A stretch of 64,000 nt of DNA, from positions 35,357,981 through 35,421,980 of the forward strand of contig CM018043.1 in NCBI GenBank assembly GCA_008638375.1, read 5' to 3'. Position numbers and translations under genes: made by a program. The notes under the pieces were generated by a model. It was not told the origin of the DNA. It searched no databases and worked only from the letters and a program-made list of their open reading frames with translations. Below are positions 1 to 11,838 of this stretch, in pieces. The DNA is from Nyssa sinensis (lineage: Eukaryota; Streptophyta; Magnoliopsida; Cornales; Nyssaceae). Numbering within the stretch: the stretch's first letter is position 1; each line of letters begins with the position of its first letter.

Positions 1-184
1 GTTATGACTCGCTGGGGAGAAGAAATCAAATTGGTTCTTTAGATTTGAACTTGGCAGTTGTGTGTCACTGATGAGATAATTGAGATTAACCCCAATGGGA
101 GATTTGGCATTTTCCTTTGTGATGACAATCCAAACTAATAAGATTTGCTAAGGAGTATAATGATTTAAAGTCAAATCAACTCTA
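1..184. other. Unassigned AT-rich sequence
   Basis: I see no convincing open frame, RNA gene or element boundary here. It leads straight into the tandem repeat that follows and may be part of the same element, whose left side lies outside the window. Confidence 0.4.
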
Positions 185-522
185 TAGAATGTATTGACTA
201 TAGAAGGAAATGTCACCATATCAACCAACAAAAGGAAAATATTCACCATAGAGGGAGAATGTATCAATCATAACATAAAACATCACTGTAGAGGGTAGTA
301 TCAACCAATGGGGGGAAAATATGTATTATCATAAGGGGAAGTATCAACTAGTAGAGGAAAAATATCTACCATAGAGGGAAACATCATCGTAGAGGGAAGT
401 ATCAACCATAGAGGAAAATCATCTACCATGAAGGGAAATATCAACTAGTAGAAGGAAAGTATCTACCATAGAGGGAAATTATCCACCATAGAGGGAAACA
501 TCAACTAGTAGAAGGAAGTATT
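185..522. repeat. Degenerate tandem repeat, unit about 20-40 bp
   Basis: Phrases such as ACCATAGAGGGAAA, ATCAACTAGTAGAAGGAA and AAGTATCAACCATAGAGG recur about a dozen times with drift. The array stops where an LTR-like start (TGTCATATCG) begins at 523. Tandem arrays of this kind are known from the 3' untranslated regions of some plant gypsy elements (Tat/Ogre group), but nothing here proves that origin. Confidence 0.7.
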
Positions 523-1776
523 TGTCATATCGTAAACCTCTCCCTATGCGGATTAAGGCTAATGACCGGCCAGTTAGGCTCTTCACCAATACACTAACTC
601 TGTTTAGCATATTGATGACGCGTCTAACTTGAAAGCATCGTTATGTATCCAAGTAAATTGCATTTAGTCATATAAAGTCATGTAGTGAAATTTGAGTCTA
701 TAAAAATTTTCTTTTGAATGTAGTCACACTTGTTAGAGCATAAATAACATTACATTAGAGTTACAGTCCAACATTACATTACATATGGGTATCTAAACTA
801 ATACATCATTGGTGAACGTCATTCACATTCCATTCTTACTCCAAACTGTCACATCAAGTTGTTATCTCCTTAGCTAGGATGCTAATCCTCTTCTAGCTGG
901 AGCCTTTGTTCATTATAGCTTATTAACCTTTAGATCAGTAAAGTTCTTAGTCATTCTTGAAATGTACAAGATAAAGCACCGTGAGCTTAATAAAAAGCTC
1001 GTGAGTAACACCAGTCCCCTATCATGGATTTCTGGAAATCGTTTTCATAAACCTTCATAACTTTCATGGATAACAATTAAAAAGAAGTTGTACTGAAAGC
1101 TACTAGAATTCTTAAAAAATTTGCATATAATTGAGAGTTGCAAGATATGTTATAAAATCAAGCAAGAGTTCATGCCAGTCTAGTTTTGTAAGATAAATCA
1201 CGATAACATAAAGTTGTGGTTGTAAACTTTGAATGAGGAAATAATACATGTCAACCTTTCATTATCCTTGTTTCGTAGGACCTGTGGGTAGTCACTTGGG
1301 AGACTAGATGTAATTTAGAGCTCTAGGCTTACACAGGCCTTACGACTTGTAGTCATTGCTTGACCCTTAGCCAAGGCTTACCTAAGTTGCTTGAACCCTG
1401 GCCAAGTCTTACACAGGTTGCTTGCAAATCATTCTTTTAGAAACATTATTTTAAGTTATCTATGCTATAAAATATTTAAATAGATGCTACTTAAAAGCAT
1501 GCAATTCAAATATTCATCTCAGTATTCTGAAAATAGCTATATAGTTGAAACATTTAGCATAATAGTTTGAAACATGTCATAGAGCTGATTAGAACTGCAT
1601 GTAATGTTATAAAGTTGTAAAATAACTATATATCATGAAAAATGGCTATATTTCAAGGTTCAGGGTTACTTACATGTGGTCCAAAATTCATAGTCACTCA
1701 CTTGCTTACTTGACTTGCATTAGCATTTATCCTATCTCTATTTCCTTGTTTATGATCCTAAATCATGGATCAAAGT
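523..1776 (-). mobile_element. Old gypsy LTR, first part (split by a solo LTR)
   Basis: It starts TGTCATATCG and continues with CCCTATGCGGATTA and GACCGGCCAGTTAGGC, matching the start of the gypsy B LTRs at 53901 and 62476. It is therefore the U5 end of a minus-strand LTR of that family, much more diverged. It carries the family hairpin (stem arms 983-988 and 995-1000) and a donor-like GTAAGT on the minus strand at 1668-1673. The solo LTR at 1777-5091 interrupts it, and it resumes at 5092. Confidence 0.65.
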
Positions 1777-2133
1777 TGTCACGACCCGAAATCCACCCTA
1801 TGCGGATCTCGTGTCGCGGGGCCGACCCGAAGGCCGTCCCTACTTTTTCCATTCCTGTATCATAGTACTAATATGCAACGTACTAAAAATTTTAAACAAT
1901 GAACAACGGAAGTCTTTATCAATTACAGTAATCCAGCGGAAGTCTTTTAATAATTTAAACAGCGGAAGTCTATTAAATACATAACATAGTTCTTCATAAG
2001 GCAAAATGAGAACTAAACGTAACCAGCACCCGGGGGTGGTGAATACATGGGAGAACTAACATAGACTGGTACAGTTCCTCAAAATGTCCTCCTACGCTCT
2101 CAGACTCCTACTGGGGTCTTGCAGCGTCATTAC

Positions 2134-2981
2134 CTGAAATGGGGGTAAGTAGGGTGGAATGAGCTATGAAAGCTCAGCAAGTAAAAACAGATCTCTAACA
2201 CTGGTATCAGTGAGATACAATTCCATGAATAAGATTATGATAGCCAATCATAAGGAAAGAGATGCTTGTGATAGCCAATGAGAACAATTGCCATGAAGGC
2301 TAATGAATAATAAGTCACAATGTACAATCAGGAGTAATGGAAATAACATCAACTCGAATCTTTCAATGATAACATAACAAGAATGTACTACCATAATAAA
2401 CCGATCACAATCAAATCAATGAAGAGTGTCCTCTCAGTGTAAGATAAGTCATAAGGAATAGCGTCATTCAATAACGTAATCATATCAATCCCTAAGAGAT
2501 GCATTTACTCTGTTCTCAGGTAGAATGCCAATGCAAATGTAAATGAAATGCCAATGGGAATGCAATGAAAATGCCAGTGGAAATGCCAGTCAATTGCCGG
2601 TGGAAAGCCTTTGAGGAATTCATTCCTGCCACCTGTCCATTCATGTACTTGACCCTTAGGTCTCCAGTCAATCAGAAAGCATCAGATGGATGTTGTGACT
2701 GAGCACAAATCCCGTATTCATAACATATCATGATTATTCATAATTCCATAGAAGTATAAAATGGAATATCATATATTCAATAAAGACATAGCAAGTAGGC
2801 CTTTCAAGTTATGGTTCAACATGATAACAATGGCATAAGCAGTCAATCAATGTCCACAAGATAGAACAATATCACATTGTGGATAGCAATAACATGAGGT
2901 ACTTTCAAGAGTACAAGTTTGGCAGTAAAGAATAAACTTGGCTTGGAAACACCATATGGAAGAGAAGGTGAATTTACTTAC
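2134..2981 (-). other. Candidate LTR intron (848 nt) with hairpin near the acceptor
   Basis: Reading the minus strand (LTR sense), the donor is AGAG|GTAAGTAAA at 2981 and the acceptor is CCCCCATTTCAG|GTAATG at 2134. Between them, 27 nt upstream of the acceptor, is GAGCT-TTCAT-AGCTC (2161-2175). Equivalent signals occur in the other long LTRs of the window. Splicing itself is inference. Confidence 0.45.
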
Positions 2982-3470
2982 CTCTAAATGTGCGTTCTTA
3001 ATTCAGTATCCCGTGAGTTTGCCCTTTCCTGTCGAGTCCCCTATATATCAATAGATCCGTCTTAGAATTTATGCTATTCAACAAATTTTATGCCTTGCTA
3101 TCATAAGTATCTCTAACACTAATTTAGACCTTACCATTGAGTTCGGAACGCCGAAGAAAGTCAGTTTAGGCTTTCGCGAAATTTCATTTGGACTTTTGTA
3201 CTAAAAAGGGCAAAATGGTCATTTTGACACTTTTACGTGTATTTTATTTTTCAAGACACCGTATTGTGAAACGGACCTCGCCATTGATCTTAGAATGTCC
3301 TGAGATAATAAAAATTGACTATACATTTATATCTTTGGACTTCGTTTGACCCATATTTGAAATAGGGGCATTTTTGTAAAAATTAATATTTTATTAATTT
3401 TCCTGTTTGGGCCACAGTGACATTTCCTAAAACATTTGGGGTCGGTTTAAAATTTCCTAGAGTTACGGTC

Positions 3471-3536
3471 TGAACCAGTGGGTTCACTGTTTGGAAACCC
3501 TAAACCGGTCTGCATATCACTGAACCAAATGGTTCA
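3471..3536. promoter_or_regulatory. Two palindromes TGAACC-N4-GGTTCA in the LTR
   Basis: TGAACC-AGTG-GGTTCA (3471-3486) and TGAACC-AAAT-GGTTCA (3521-3536) are perfect 6-bp inverted repeats with 4-bp spacers. The same motif with spacer AAAG occurs at the matching place in the gypsy B LTR (55967-55982). A dimeric factor-binding site is possible but unproven. Confidence 0.45.
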
Positions 3537-4385
3537 GTTTAATTCAAAGAACCAGATTACAATATCCTAGTTCCTACCTATCCACGGTTTGGATAAGCCC
3601 AACCCAAATTCCACATTTCCTATCCCTGTTACCAAACACCCCAATATCCATTTTAAATTAATTACAAAACGTCACAGTTTTACTGCCCTTTTTATTTCCG
3701 GTCGGGTCTCGAATCGATCCGAACCCTGACCCGGTTTCTTCTTTACCCGATATGCCCCCTCGACATTTCGATAGGGTTCTGATGTGCACAGTTTCCTTCT
3801 CCGGCGACGGTCACCGGTTTCCGTCGAATTTTCTCCCTTTTTCCCATGCAGTTTTATTCCCAATTTCATAAGGGTTCCATATTTAGGTTTTATTTTTAAT
3901 TTAAACGGTCCCATCTTCTCAAACAATGGGTTTTTTTTATGAAAACCCGATTTTCTGGCTAGTCTGAAAGTCCCATCAGTTCGTGGCTTTTTAGCCACGG
4001 TTTGATCCCAAATTTTATCCTAAATACTTTCTGCACCATTAGGGTTTATTTCTATAAACTTAGACCAAGCTTTTAAGCATAAAATCATAGTGTAACTGAG
4101 ACCTACAACTAAGTTTTTCTCCTTCATTCTTTCATGGTTTTCTATGATTTTTGTTGCGTTTAAAACCTCATGACATGTTCTTTAAGGCCCTAGGTTCAGA
4201 TTTAAATGAATCATGCTATAGAAATTGAAACAGAAACGAAACCTCTTACCTAAATTTCTAGGTTTTTCTTGATTTGGTAAGCCCTTTCCCTTACGTTCCT
4301 CCTTCCGTTTTCACCTAGAGTTCTCTGAGTTCCCTTTTGATTTCTCCCATTTGATTTCCTTTTTTCGTAAGTAGGAGATCACGTG

Positions 4386-4410
4386 CATATATATATATAT
4401 ATATATTTTT

Positions 4411-4444
<34 letters not shown>

Positions 4445-4445
4445 C
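4386..4445. repeat. (TA)n-(AC)n-(TA)n compound microsatellite
   Basis: Alternating TA runs flank an AC run. Similar compound microsatellites sit at the equivalent place in nearly every long LTR here, for example 5740-5935, 16500-16555, 27725-27960, 35940-36022 and 48710-48830. Apparent open frames across them are translated dinucleotide repeats. Confidence 0.9.
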
Positions 4446-5091
4446 TTATCATGCCCATTCTTTCTTCTCTTATTTTCCTCTCCTCCTCTCCTCTTCTGAC
4501 CTGCTCCATACCTCTACTGATTTCCACCTTACCCCTCTCTATGCCTATTAGGTTAGGGTTGGTCAACTTATTTTATTATATGTTTATATATATATATATA
4601 TATATCTATATATATAAATATGTATACTTACCTATATAACATTCACCTAACTCACACACACACGGCTGCCTTGGTAGCCCACTTGCTTCCCCCTTTTCTT
4701 TTTTTATTTTATTTCTTTATAATTTTGCATCTACATATATATATACTTACATATAAACATATATATATATATATATACTATACCATTTTTATATGCACGT
4801 ATTTACATAATTATACGTATATATTATTTACATATGTTTTCTCAATTCTTAATTACACACATGCTCATTATTTTAGATATATTGCATGTGTATACGTATG
4901 CATGCATGCATGCATGGAACTGCATGTGTGCACGTATTACGAGACTGGGTTCCGGGTCACTAGATATGGCCTGGGTCACAAATTGGTATGCATCAAAATA
5001 TAGAGTTTAAACATCTCGGGTTACAACTGATAGTACACTACCCGACCCAACTTACCTCAGTATACGTGCTAACCCGGGTCAGGGTATTACA

Positions 5092-5450
5092 AAAGTACAT
5101 TGATACTATATCAGTACATATCTCAACTTAATTCTTTACCTATTTAATGTTCTTAGTCTCTTTTAGACTTAATTTTATTGTTTAGGATTGCCTCAAGGTC
5201 TTTAGTTAGGGTTCCTAACACTTCGTAGTTTCTTTGATGCCTTACTATAACCTTTAGGGAATTTTGGTGATTTTTCCTTTATATGTCTTATATTGTTCGG
5301 TACTTTATTTATCTTATCAGACTTCATTTTTCAGTCTAGATAGTCTTTCAATTATAAAGTAGTCTTTCTTTTCCTTCTCGAGTTCATTTGATTGCTTAAT
5401 TAAGCCTCAAGAGTAGTTTGGTATTTTTTTCATTCATATCCCATGTCTTA
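5092..5450 (-). mobile_element. Old gypsy LTR, second part
   Basis: Continuation of the LTR fragment 523-1776 after the solo LTR, beginning with the second AAAGT copy. The stretch with TAACACTTCGTAGTT (about 5190-5450) has a second, diverged copy at about 33200-33500. It ends where another LTR begins at 5451. Confidence 0.5.
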
Positions 5451-5739
5451 TGTAATACCTTGACCCATAATATGGCACTCAAACCGAGATAGGCTGGGTC
5501 GAATAGTGTAATACCGAATTGTAACCCGAACATGAATTCTAAATGAACGATGTATAGTTTTATAAGCATATGATGATTTCAAACACACGAATAACATTTC
5601 AGTCAAATCGGAGTACCCTGGGATCACCTGTACGAGGGACCTAGCAGTACAGAGAATCGTGCACGTATTCCCTGTACATGCCTCGAGGTACATGCATAGT
5701 ATATATTTCATACGTACATTGGTATACATATATACATGA

Positions 5740-6040
5740 CAATATATATATATGTATAATAATATGTAGAAATATATATATATATATATAGGGGGTAGAT
5801 GTATATGTATAATATATGTATATATACATGTATTGTAATATATATGTATATAGGGGGTAGATGTATATGTATAATATATGTATATATACATGTATTGTAA
5901 TATATATGTATATATATATATATACACACACACACAAGCAAATACATATAGGTGTGTGCTGTATGCAATGCATGCAAGTGGAGGGAGTGACTCACACACA
6001 CACTGCCGATAGTGTGTGTGTGAGAGAGAGTGTGAGTGTG
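5740..6040. repeat. Microsatellite with duplicated segments
   Basis: (TA)n and (CA)/(TG)n runs, with a block of about 70 bp containing GGGGGTAGATGTATATG repeated at about 5789 and 5853. Several long apparent minus-strand open frames (up to about 180 codons) cross it and are repeat artefacts. Confidence 0.85.
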
Positions 6041-6208
6041 TGTATTTGATATATTATATAATATATGTATAAATATCTTAAAGCAAAGAAAAGCAAATTA
6101 AATAGATGTCAACCAGGGGAAATGCAAGAGATAAAGCAGTCAAGGAAGGCTACATAAATGGGAGGAAGAAAGAGAAATTGTAGGCTATAGGTTGGTGAAA
6201 AGTTTCTC

Positions 6209-6216
6209 TATAAATA
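6209..6216 (+). promoter_or_regulatory. TATA box of the gypsy C LTR
   Basis: CTCTATAAATAGG lies about 760 bp into the LTR on the sense strand and is the best TATA match in it. If correct, U3 is about 0.8 kb and R plus U5 about 2.5 kb, which places the hairpin and candidate intron in the transcribed leader. Confidence 0.5.
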
Positions 6217-7447
6217 GGTAAGGGTTGTTTTGAGGAAATCAGAAAAGAAAGAAGGAAATAGGAGAAGCTAAGAGCAATATAACCATTTAGAAGAAGAAAG
6301 AAGGAGGAAAACAGAAGAGGGAGAGGGAAACTGTGAGCCAAAAGCTCATATGGGTGAGTGTGAATTTCAATTCTATTTTTTTGATTCAAGCATATTCGTT
6401 TAGTTTTGAATATAGGATCTTAATAAGCATGAAAATAAGTTCAATTTGAAGGTTGAATGAAGTAAAATGGTCAAAAGATGAGGAAGATATAGGCAGTTGC
6501 AGGTTTCTATGGTAGATTCGGGTTTATGATATTTTTGCTTGAAACTTGATTTAAATGGTAGGAAATAATTCATATGAGGTGTAGAAAACAATTAGAAGAG
6601 GATTTGAGTCAAAACAGTAGAGAAATCATCACGAAATGAGCTTGCCAGAAATTTGATTTTTTCACCGGAGCTGCTGGTTTCTTCATATTCGTGAAGGTAG
6701 GATGGGTCGGTTCAGGTTCGGGTCAGACTTGACCCACCCACATATGAAACCGCCCCAAAGCTGTATCGTTTTGGAATGTATTTTAAATGAATAGATAGGT
6801 GTTTGGTTGTGAATTTAAGAAATTAAAATTGAATTAAAATAAGAATAGGGATAGCTTATCCTTGTTTTAGGGACTTAGCTACTGTTTAGCTGTTCCTATT
6901 AAGAATAAAACTTTCAGAAATTATAAATTGACCCAAGAATTAAGGGATTTACAAATTAAACCCTAGACTTATATTTATTATGAATTGACCCAAAGAAAGA
7001 AATTAATTAAATATTAATTTAATTAATTAGAAATAAGGAAAATTTTTAAAATGCCCCTAAGTCAAATATGAGTCAAACGGACTCCGATGAAAGTAAACGA
7101 ATAGTGAATTTTGATTATTTTGAGCATTCCAGACTCAACAGTGAAGCTCGATTTGTGAAAAGAGGTCTCAAGAAGTAAGAACACGTAAAAGTACAAAATG
7201 ATCGTTTTGCCCTTTTTAGTATAGATGACCGAATTGAAATCTGCGAAAGCCTAAATCGATTTTGTTCGACATTTTGGATTCAATAATAGAGTCTATTCTA
7301 GTAAAAAAAATACTTATAATAAAGAGACATAAATTTGATGAATAACATAGTTCATGCAACTATAAACCGAGATGCGTTTTCTAAATCATAAGAATGCCAA
7401 GAGGAAAGGAGAATGCAGTTTTAACTTTTATAAAGATACAATAAGAG

Positions 7448-8367
7448 GTAAGTGATATTTGATCTCTGCATGTGAGACTTTCAGCCATGTCAAAAGTTTT
7501 TCATATACTATTTATTATATTCCATACATGCCGAAAGTTATTGAATCCACATTTCGATATTGTTCTATCTTGTGGAAAGTGTTTTATTGTTGTCCATATA
7601 TCTCGATCATGATTTTATACACTTGTGCGTAGATATATTTTTGTACACTTGTATCTAGGGTTGAGAGGGCCAACCAGTTATGTTCGAAGTAGTCTCGTAA
7701 CCTTAGCCCTCAAAAGCTATAGTTATGTCACATTGTCGAGAATCAGTTATGATTTCACTATACTCTTCGTGGAATGTAGCATGATCCTGATATATTATTG
7801 GTGTCGAATTTTTGCTCAGTCACAAACTCCATTTGATGCTTATTACGACCCTCGGGTCAAGGTTCCACGGGAACACCAGCTACGTTGTTATATGAGTTAT
7901 GGGACGTAGAGTCACATTGTATACAGAGCTCAGTATTATTCAGGTATCTAGGTTTGGAACTGAATACGAGCTTAGGGAGAATTTTGGGCCCCAGTTAGAG
8001 TGCATCCACTTTTGTTGATATCACTATCATTATTGATTATCATAGCTTAATCATATTATTTCATTATGAATGATCATGAGATTTCACAGCTTTTTATTGA
8101 GTATATATGATTATACTTGAGACAGCTCATGGCTGTAGCAGTATAACATTTGTTAGCAAATCAGATCTTTATTGCTTTATCATTTGAGCTTCCTACCATT
8201 TAATATTCATTGATGAGTTCTATATTTCTTGAATTGGCTATCACTTTTGCATTATCCTAATTCTTTTATGGATTATGCCTTCTATATTGACTTGTACATA
8301 TAGTGGAGTAAAGGATAATTACTTACTGAGTTTTCATAACTCATACAAATGCTACTTATATTTTCAG
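7448..8367 (+). other. Candidate LTR intron (920 nt) with hairpin near the acceptor
   Basis: The donor is AAGAG|GTAAGTGAT at 7448 and the acceptor is TATATTTTCAG|GAACAG ending at 8367. The hairpin TGAGTT-TTCAT-AACTCA occupies 8327-8343. Its stem reads GAGTT/AACTC where most copies have GAGCT/AGCTC, a compensatory change. Confidence 0.45.
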
Positions 8368-8709
8368 GAACAGACATTGAGAGCAGACTATAGAGCCTGC
8401 TAGCATAGAGATGGACATTACATTTTGAAGTTACAAGTGTAATATATAATACAATCTTGTAGCCTCCCATGTCATCCACGTCTTGGGGATGTACAGTAGT
8501 TAAGGAATTTTACAGTCTGTATTTTGAGAACCTAGATATATATTACATGCAACTTTTATTTTAAAGTCTTCCGTTGTTTATATTATGATAGTTGTTGCAT
8601 GTTAGTAGCACTGATTGTGTAGCAAGTTGAGAGATCCAGTTCAACAATAGTGTCGGGTCGGGTTCGTGGTTCGAGATCCGCATAGGGTAGGTCTCGGGTC
8701 GTGACAACT

Positions 8710-8721
8710 TGGTATCAAAGC
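8710..8721 (+). promoter_or_regulatory. Primer-binding site, initiator tRNA-Met type
   Basis: TGGTATCAAAGC starts four bases after the 5' LTR end. The usual plant gypsy site complementary to the 3' end of initiator tRNA-Met is TGGTATCAGAGC, so there is one mismatch. It marks the start of minus-strand DNA synthesis and fixes the orientation of the element as plus. Confidence 0.85.
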
Positions 8722-8868
8722 ATCTTAGATTGATAAGTGGTTCATGGAAAATAAGACTAAGGTACTAGTATTACAAATGTCCAAGTAGAGTTAGGCAGTA
8801 GATAGAATCTGACATGAGATATTAGACTCTTTAAGTTTATGAAACTAATCTTTAACTATTTACAGAAA

Positions 8869-9803
8869 ATGGTAAACACTCGTACCACACCCCTACGAGA
8901 AGCTATGGACAATGTAGCGCGATTAGAGCACTTGGTGGAAAGGCTTATACGGAATATGCCTCAAAACCAAGCAAATCCCAATACTCCATCTCGATAGGAG
9001 CCACCAGTAGTCTTGATAGTTCGGCAGGGGAATGATAGAGACCAAACGTATCTCTATAAGTAGTTTCAGGCATTGTGACCATCTACGTTCGACGGTACTA
9101 GAGGCCTCATCCGGCCGAAGAGTGGTGGCTAGAGATGGAGAGAATCTTTAACGTTATGACTTGTAACGAGGCACAGAAGATGGTTTTTGCTGCTTTTACT
9201 TTCAGAGGAGCAGCCCACAAGTGGTGGCTGTTGGAGAAGGCCAGAGAGCCTTAGATGATCTGGTAGCGATTCATAGAGATCTACTACGAGAAGTACTTCC
9301 CCCAAGAAGTCAAGGATTAAAGAGTCGTTGATTTTCTTGTTCTACAATAAGGAAACTCGACAGTAGAGGAGTACGAGACCAAGTTTACAGAACTGGCTAG
9401 ATTTGCTTATACTATCTTTGAGGATGAGCATACCAAAGCCCGCAAGTTCGAGGCCAGACTATGATGGGACGTGAGGGATAGTGTTAAACCCCTATAGTTA
9501 ACCACTTACAATAAAGTGGTGAGTACTGCGAAGATTATCGAGCGCAGCAGCGAAGAGTTCTCCAAGAAGAGGACGAACCCAGCCCCGAGGCCAAGAGAAA
9601 GTCAGAATAGAAGGCCATGACCTTCTTTCACTAGGCCAGGAGCAGGATCTAGGAATTCTGGACCCAGACTGACAAGGGTCAATTCTACAGATAGGGGTGC
9701 AGTCAATTGCCCCATCTGCCACAGATATCATCGGGGGCCATGTCAGGTAAACTCCATTGCTTGCTCCTCATGTGGACAAGTTGGGCATTTCAAGACTGAA
9801 TGC
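8869..9803 (+). pseudogene. Decayed gag of gypsy C (capsid and CCHC zinc knuckle)
   Basis: It reads from ATG at 8869 (MVNTRTTPLREAMDN...) with several in-frame stops, for example TAG after NPNTPSR, and frame changes. Gag-type phrases are recognisable, including a tryptophan-rich AHKWWLLEKA segment near 9210 typical of retrotransposon capsid. A complete zinc knuckle, CSSCGQVGHFKTEC (CX2CX4HX4C), lies at 9762-9803. In an intact element gag would form the particle and the knuckle would bind RNA. It cannot be expressed as a single protein. Confidence 0.8.
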
Positions 9804-9865
9804 CCCTAGAGGAGCCAATCAGTTGGGAGTACGACAGGTACTCCATCTACCCCTAGTGACTACGC

Positions 9866-10330
9866 TTGCAACCTAGAGCACAAATTCACAGTGGTGGACA
9901 GAGGACTGTGCAGCAACGCTCATGGCTAGTTTTCTCGCTGACACCCGGAGATACACAAGCTATGACATCAGTAGTCCCAGGTACTCTTCAGATCTGTTCA
10001 CAGTATGCTAGAGTTTTATTTGATATTGGTTCCACACATTCATTTATAGCACCAGTATTTGCTGCTAAGCTGAGCATAGAAACAGAACCCTTAGGTTATA
10101 TGTTAACTATTTCTATGCCATTATGAGAGTCATTATGTGGAAATACTGTATATAAAACATGTAAGGTACAAATCGGAGACCTATATTTTTTAGCCGATCT
10201 GATACCATTAGACATATATAGTTTTGATGTCATACTCGGTATGGACTGGTTGGCCGTGAATCACGTATTTATAAATTACGTGGCCAAGATAGTCAGTGTA
10301 TAGATACCAGGATGTCCTAGCATCCAGTTT
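9866..10330 (+). pseudogene. Decayed aspartic protease of gypsy C
   Basis: The phrase VLFDIGSTHSFIAPVFA at about 10013-10065 is the retropepsin active-site region, but the catalytic motif reads D-I-G instead of D-S/T-G, a damaged active site. Downstream, [14 protein letters not shown] (about 10222-10263) is the usual second protease segment, in another frame after stops. In an intact element it would cleave the polyprotein. Confidence 0.75.
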
Positions 10331-10359
10331 GAGGGGACGAATGTAGTTACCCCACCCTA

Positions 10360-11516
10360 TTTTGTTTCCTCTATCTAGGGACAGACATCTGTTAAGTAAG
10401 GGATGCCATGGGTTCTTGTGTAGCGACATGGACACTCACTTACAACAACCATCTTTAGAGCAGATTCCCATTGTTAGGGAGTTTCCTGAGGTCTTTTTAG
10501 ATGATTTACTAGGAATTCCTATGGATAGAGAGATAGAGTTTATTATCGATGTATAGCCAGGTACCTCTCTGATATCCAAGAATCCATACCGTATGGCACC
10601 GACAGAGTTGAAGGAGTTGAAGATGCAGCTACAGGATCTATTAGACAAGGGTTTCATCAGACCTAGTTCTTCATTGTGGGATGCCCAGGTATTGTTCGTG
10701 AAGAAGAAGGACGGGACCATGCGATTATGTGTTGATTACCGTGAGCTAAATAAGGTCACAATCAAGAACAAATACCCTCTGCTAAGGGTTGATGATCTCT
10801 TCGACCAGTTGAAGGGAGCACATGTCTTCTCTAAGATCGATTTGAGGTTTGAAGATGCCATTTGGGGTCACTAACGCCCCTGTTGCATTTATGGATCTGA
10901 TGAATCAGGTTTTTAAGCCACATCTAGATGACTTTGTGATTGTGTTCATAGACGACATCTTGGTTTACTCCAAGAACCAGACAGAACACGAAGTGCATCT
11001 GAGGAAGGTTCTACTGAAGATAAGGGAGCAGAAACTGTATGCCAAGCTGAAGAAGTGTGAGTTCTAGCTCCCTAGCATAGCATTTCTTGGGCACATGATT
11101 TTCAAAGAGGGGATCTCTATTGATTCCCAGAAGATCAAGGCGATCGTGGATTGGCCTCAGCCAACTAGTGTCACAAAGTTATGGAGTTTCATGGGATTGG
11201 CCGTTTATTATAGAAGGTTTGTCAAAGACTTCTCGAGAATAGCTACACCAATTACCCAGCTGACCAGGAAGGATGTTCCATTTGTCTAGACCGAGGAGTG
11301 AGAGAAGAGCTTCCAAGTACAGCTCTGATTCTGACTGTGCCAAATGAAATTGAGGGATTTGTGATCTATAGTGATGCCTCACTTAAAGGCTTTGGGTGCG
11401 TGTTAATGCAGAATGGAAGGGTAGTAGCTTATGCTTCACGATAGTTGAGGCCACACGAGAAGAACTACCTGACACACGACCTTGAGCTAGCAGCCATTAT
11501 CTTCGCCTTGAGACTT
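10360..11516 (+). pseudogene. Decayed reverse transcriptase and start of RNase H, gypsy C
   Basis: The RT fingers and palm are clear ([39 protein letters not shown]). After FSKIDLR at about 10848 an in-frame stretch normally containing GY...[12 protein letters not shown] is missing, and the sequence resumes as [20 protein letters not shown]. The catalytic FIDDILVYS remains (about 10951-10977). A stop follows KKCEF near 11065. RNase H begins (FVIYSDASLKGFGCVLMQNG) but breaks off near 11516 in a TTTA repeat, so most of RNase H and all of integrase are gone. Confidence 0.85.
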
Positions 11517-11838
11517 ATTTATTTATTTATTTTAGGAAAGGACGTTGCGAGTAAGCAGTAGGAGCTTTAGAGCAATAGGAGAACATTTTGAGAAATGTAA
11601 TAGAGATGATGTCATAGTTCTCCCATGTATTCACCACCTTAGGTGATGTAATGTTGGTTCCCATTTGATATATGTAAAACCTTATTTTGACTATTTTGAC
11701 TTCCGTTGTATAACTGTTTTAAATTTTTATGTTACACATTGATATCATCGACACATTAAAAGAAAAAAAAAGTAGGGACGGCCAGAGGGTTGGCCTTGTG
11801 ATCCTAAATCCTCATAGGGTGGGTTTCGGGTCGTGACA
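11517..11838 (+). mobile_element. Truncated 3' LTR of gypsy C
   Basis: After a (TTTA)n junction the sequence matches only the last ~300 bp of the LTR family, including TTCTCCCATGTATTCACCACC and the end GGGTTTCGGGTCGTGACA at 11838. One deletion removed integrase and most of the 3' LTR. The 5 bp before the 5' LTR (TCTTA) do not match the 5 bp after this end (GGGGT), so a rearranged right flank is likely. Confidence 0.75.

Larger units (their letters stand above)
1777..5091 (-). mobile_element. Solo LTR of a Ty3/gypsy element, 3.3 kb
   Basis: On the plus strand it starts TGTCACGACCCGAAATCC and ends GGTCAGGGTATTACA, so the LTR reads TGTAATACCC...GGGTCGTGACA on the minus strand, with canonical TG...CA ends. 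The 5 bp AAAGT flanks it exactly on both sides (1772-1776 and 5092-5096). No internal gag-pol is present, so it is a solo LTR left by recombination between the two LTRs of one insertion. It contains a candidate intron (2134-2981), the hairpin at 2161-2175, palindromes at 3471-3486 and 3521-3536, and (TA)n/(CA)n microsatellites at 4386-4445. It belongs to the same family as the LTR at 5451-8706, in opposite orientation. Confidence 0.92.
5451..8706 (+). mobile_element. 5' LTR of a plus-strand Ty3/gypsy element (gypsy C), 3.26 kb
   Basis: It starts TGTAATACCTTGACCC and ends GGTCTCGGGTCGTGACA, followed after three bases by a primer-binding site, which makes it the 5' LTR. Its ends and modules match the solo LTR 1777-5091 in reverse orientation. 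A TATA-type box lies at 6209. A candidate intron (7448-8367) with the family hairpin sits in the downstream third. A compound microsatellite with a local duplication lies at 5740-5935. Confidence 0.88.

Noticed and set aside
4451..5003. Open frames of 62-127 codons
   Set aside because: Pyrimidine tracts and microsatellites inside a defined solo LTR.
5448..6049. Long open frames (up to 183 codons) on both strands
   Set aside because: They are translations of (TA)n, (CA)n and (TG)n microsatellites, rich in Y, I, H and T, with no family motif.
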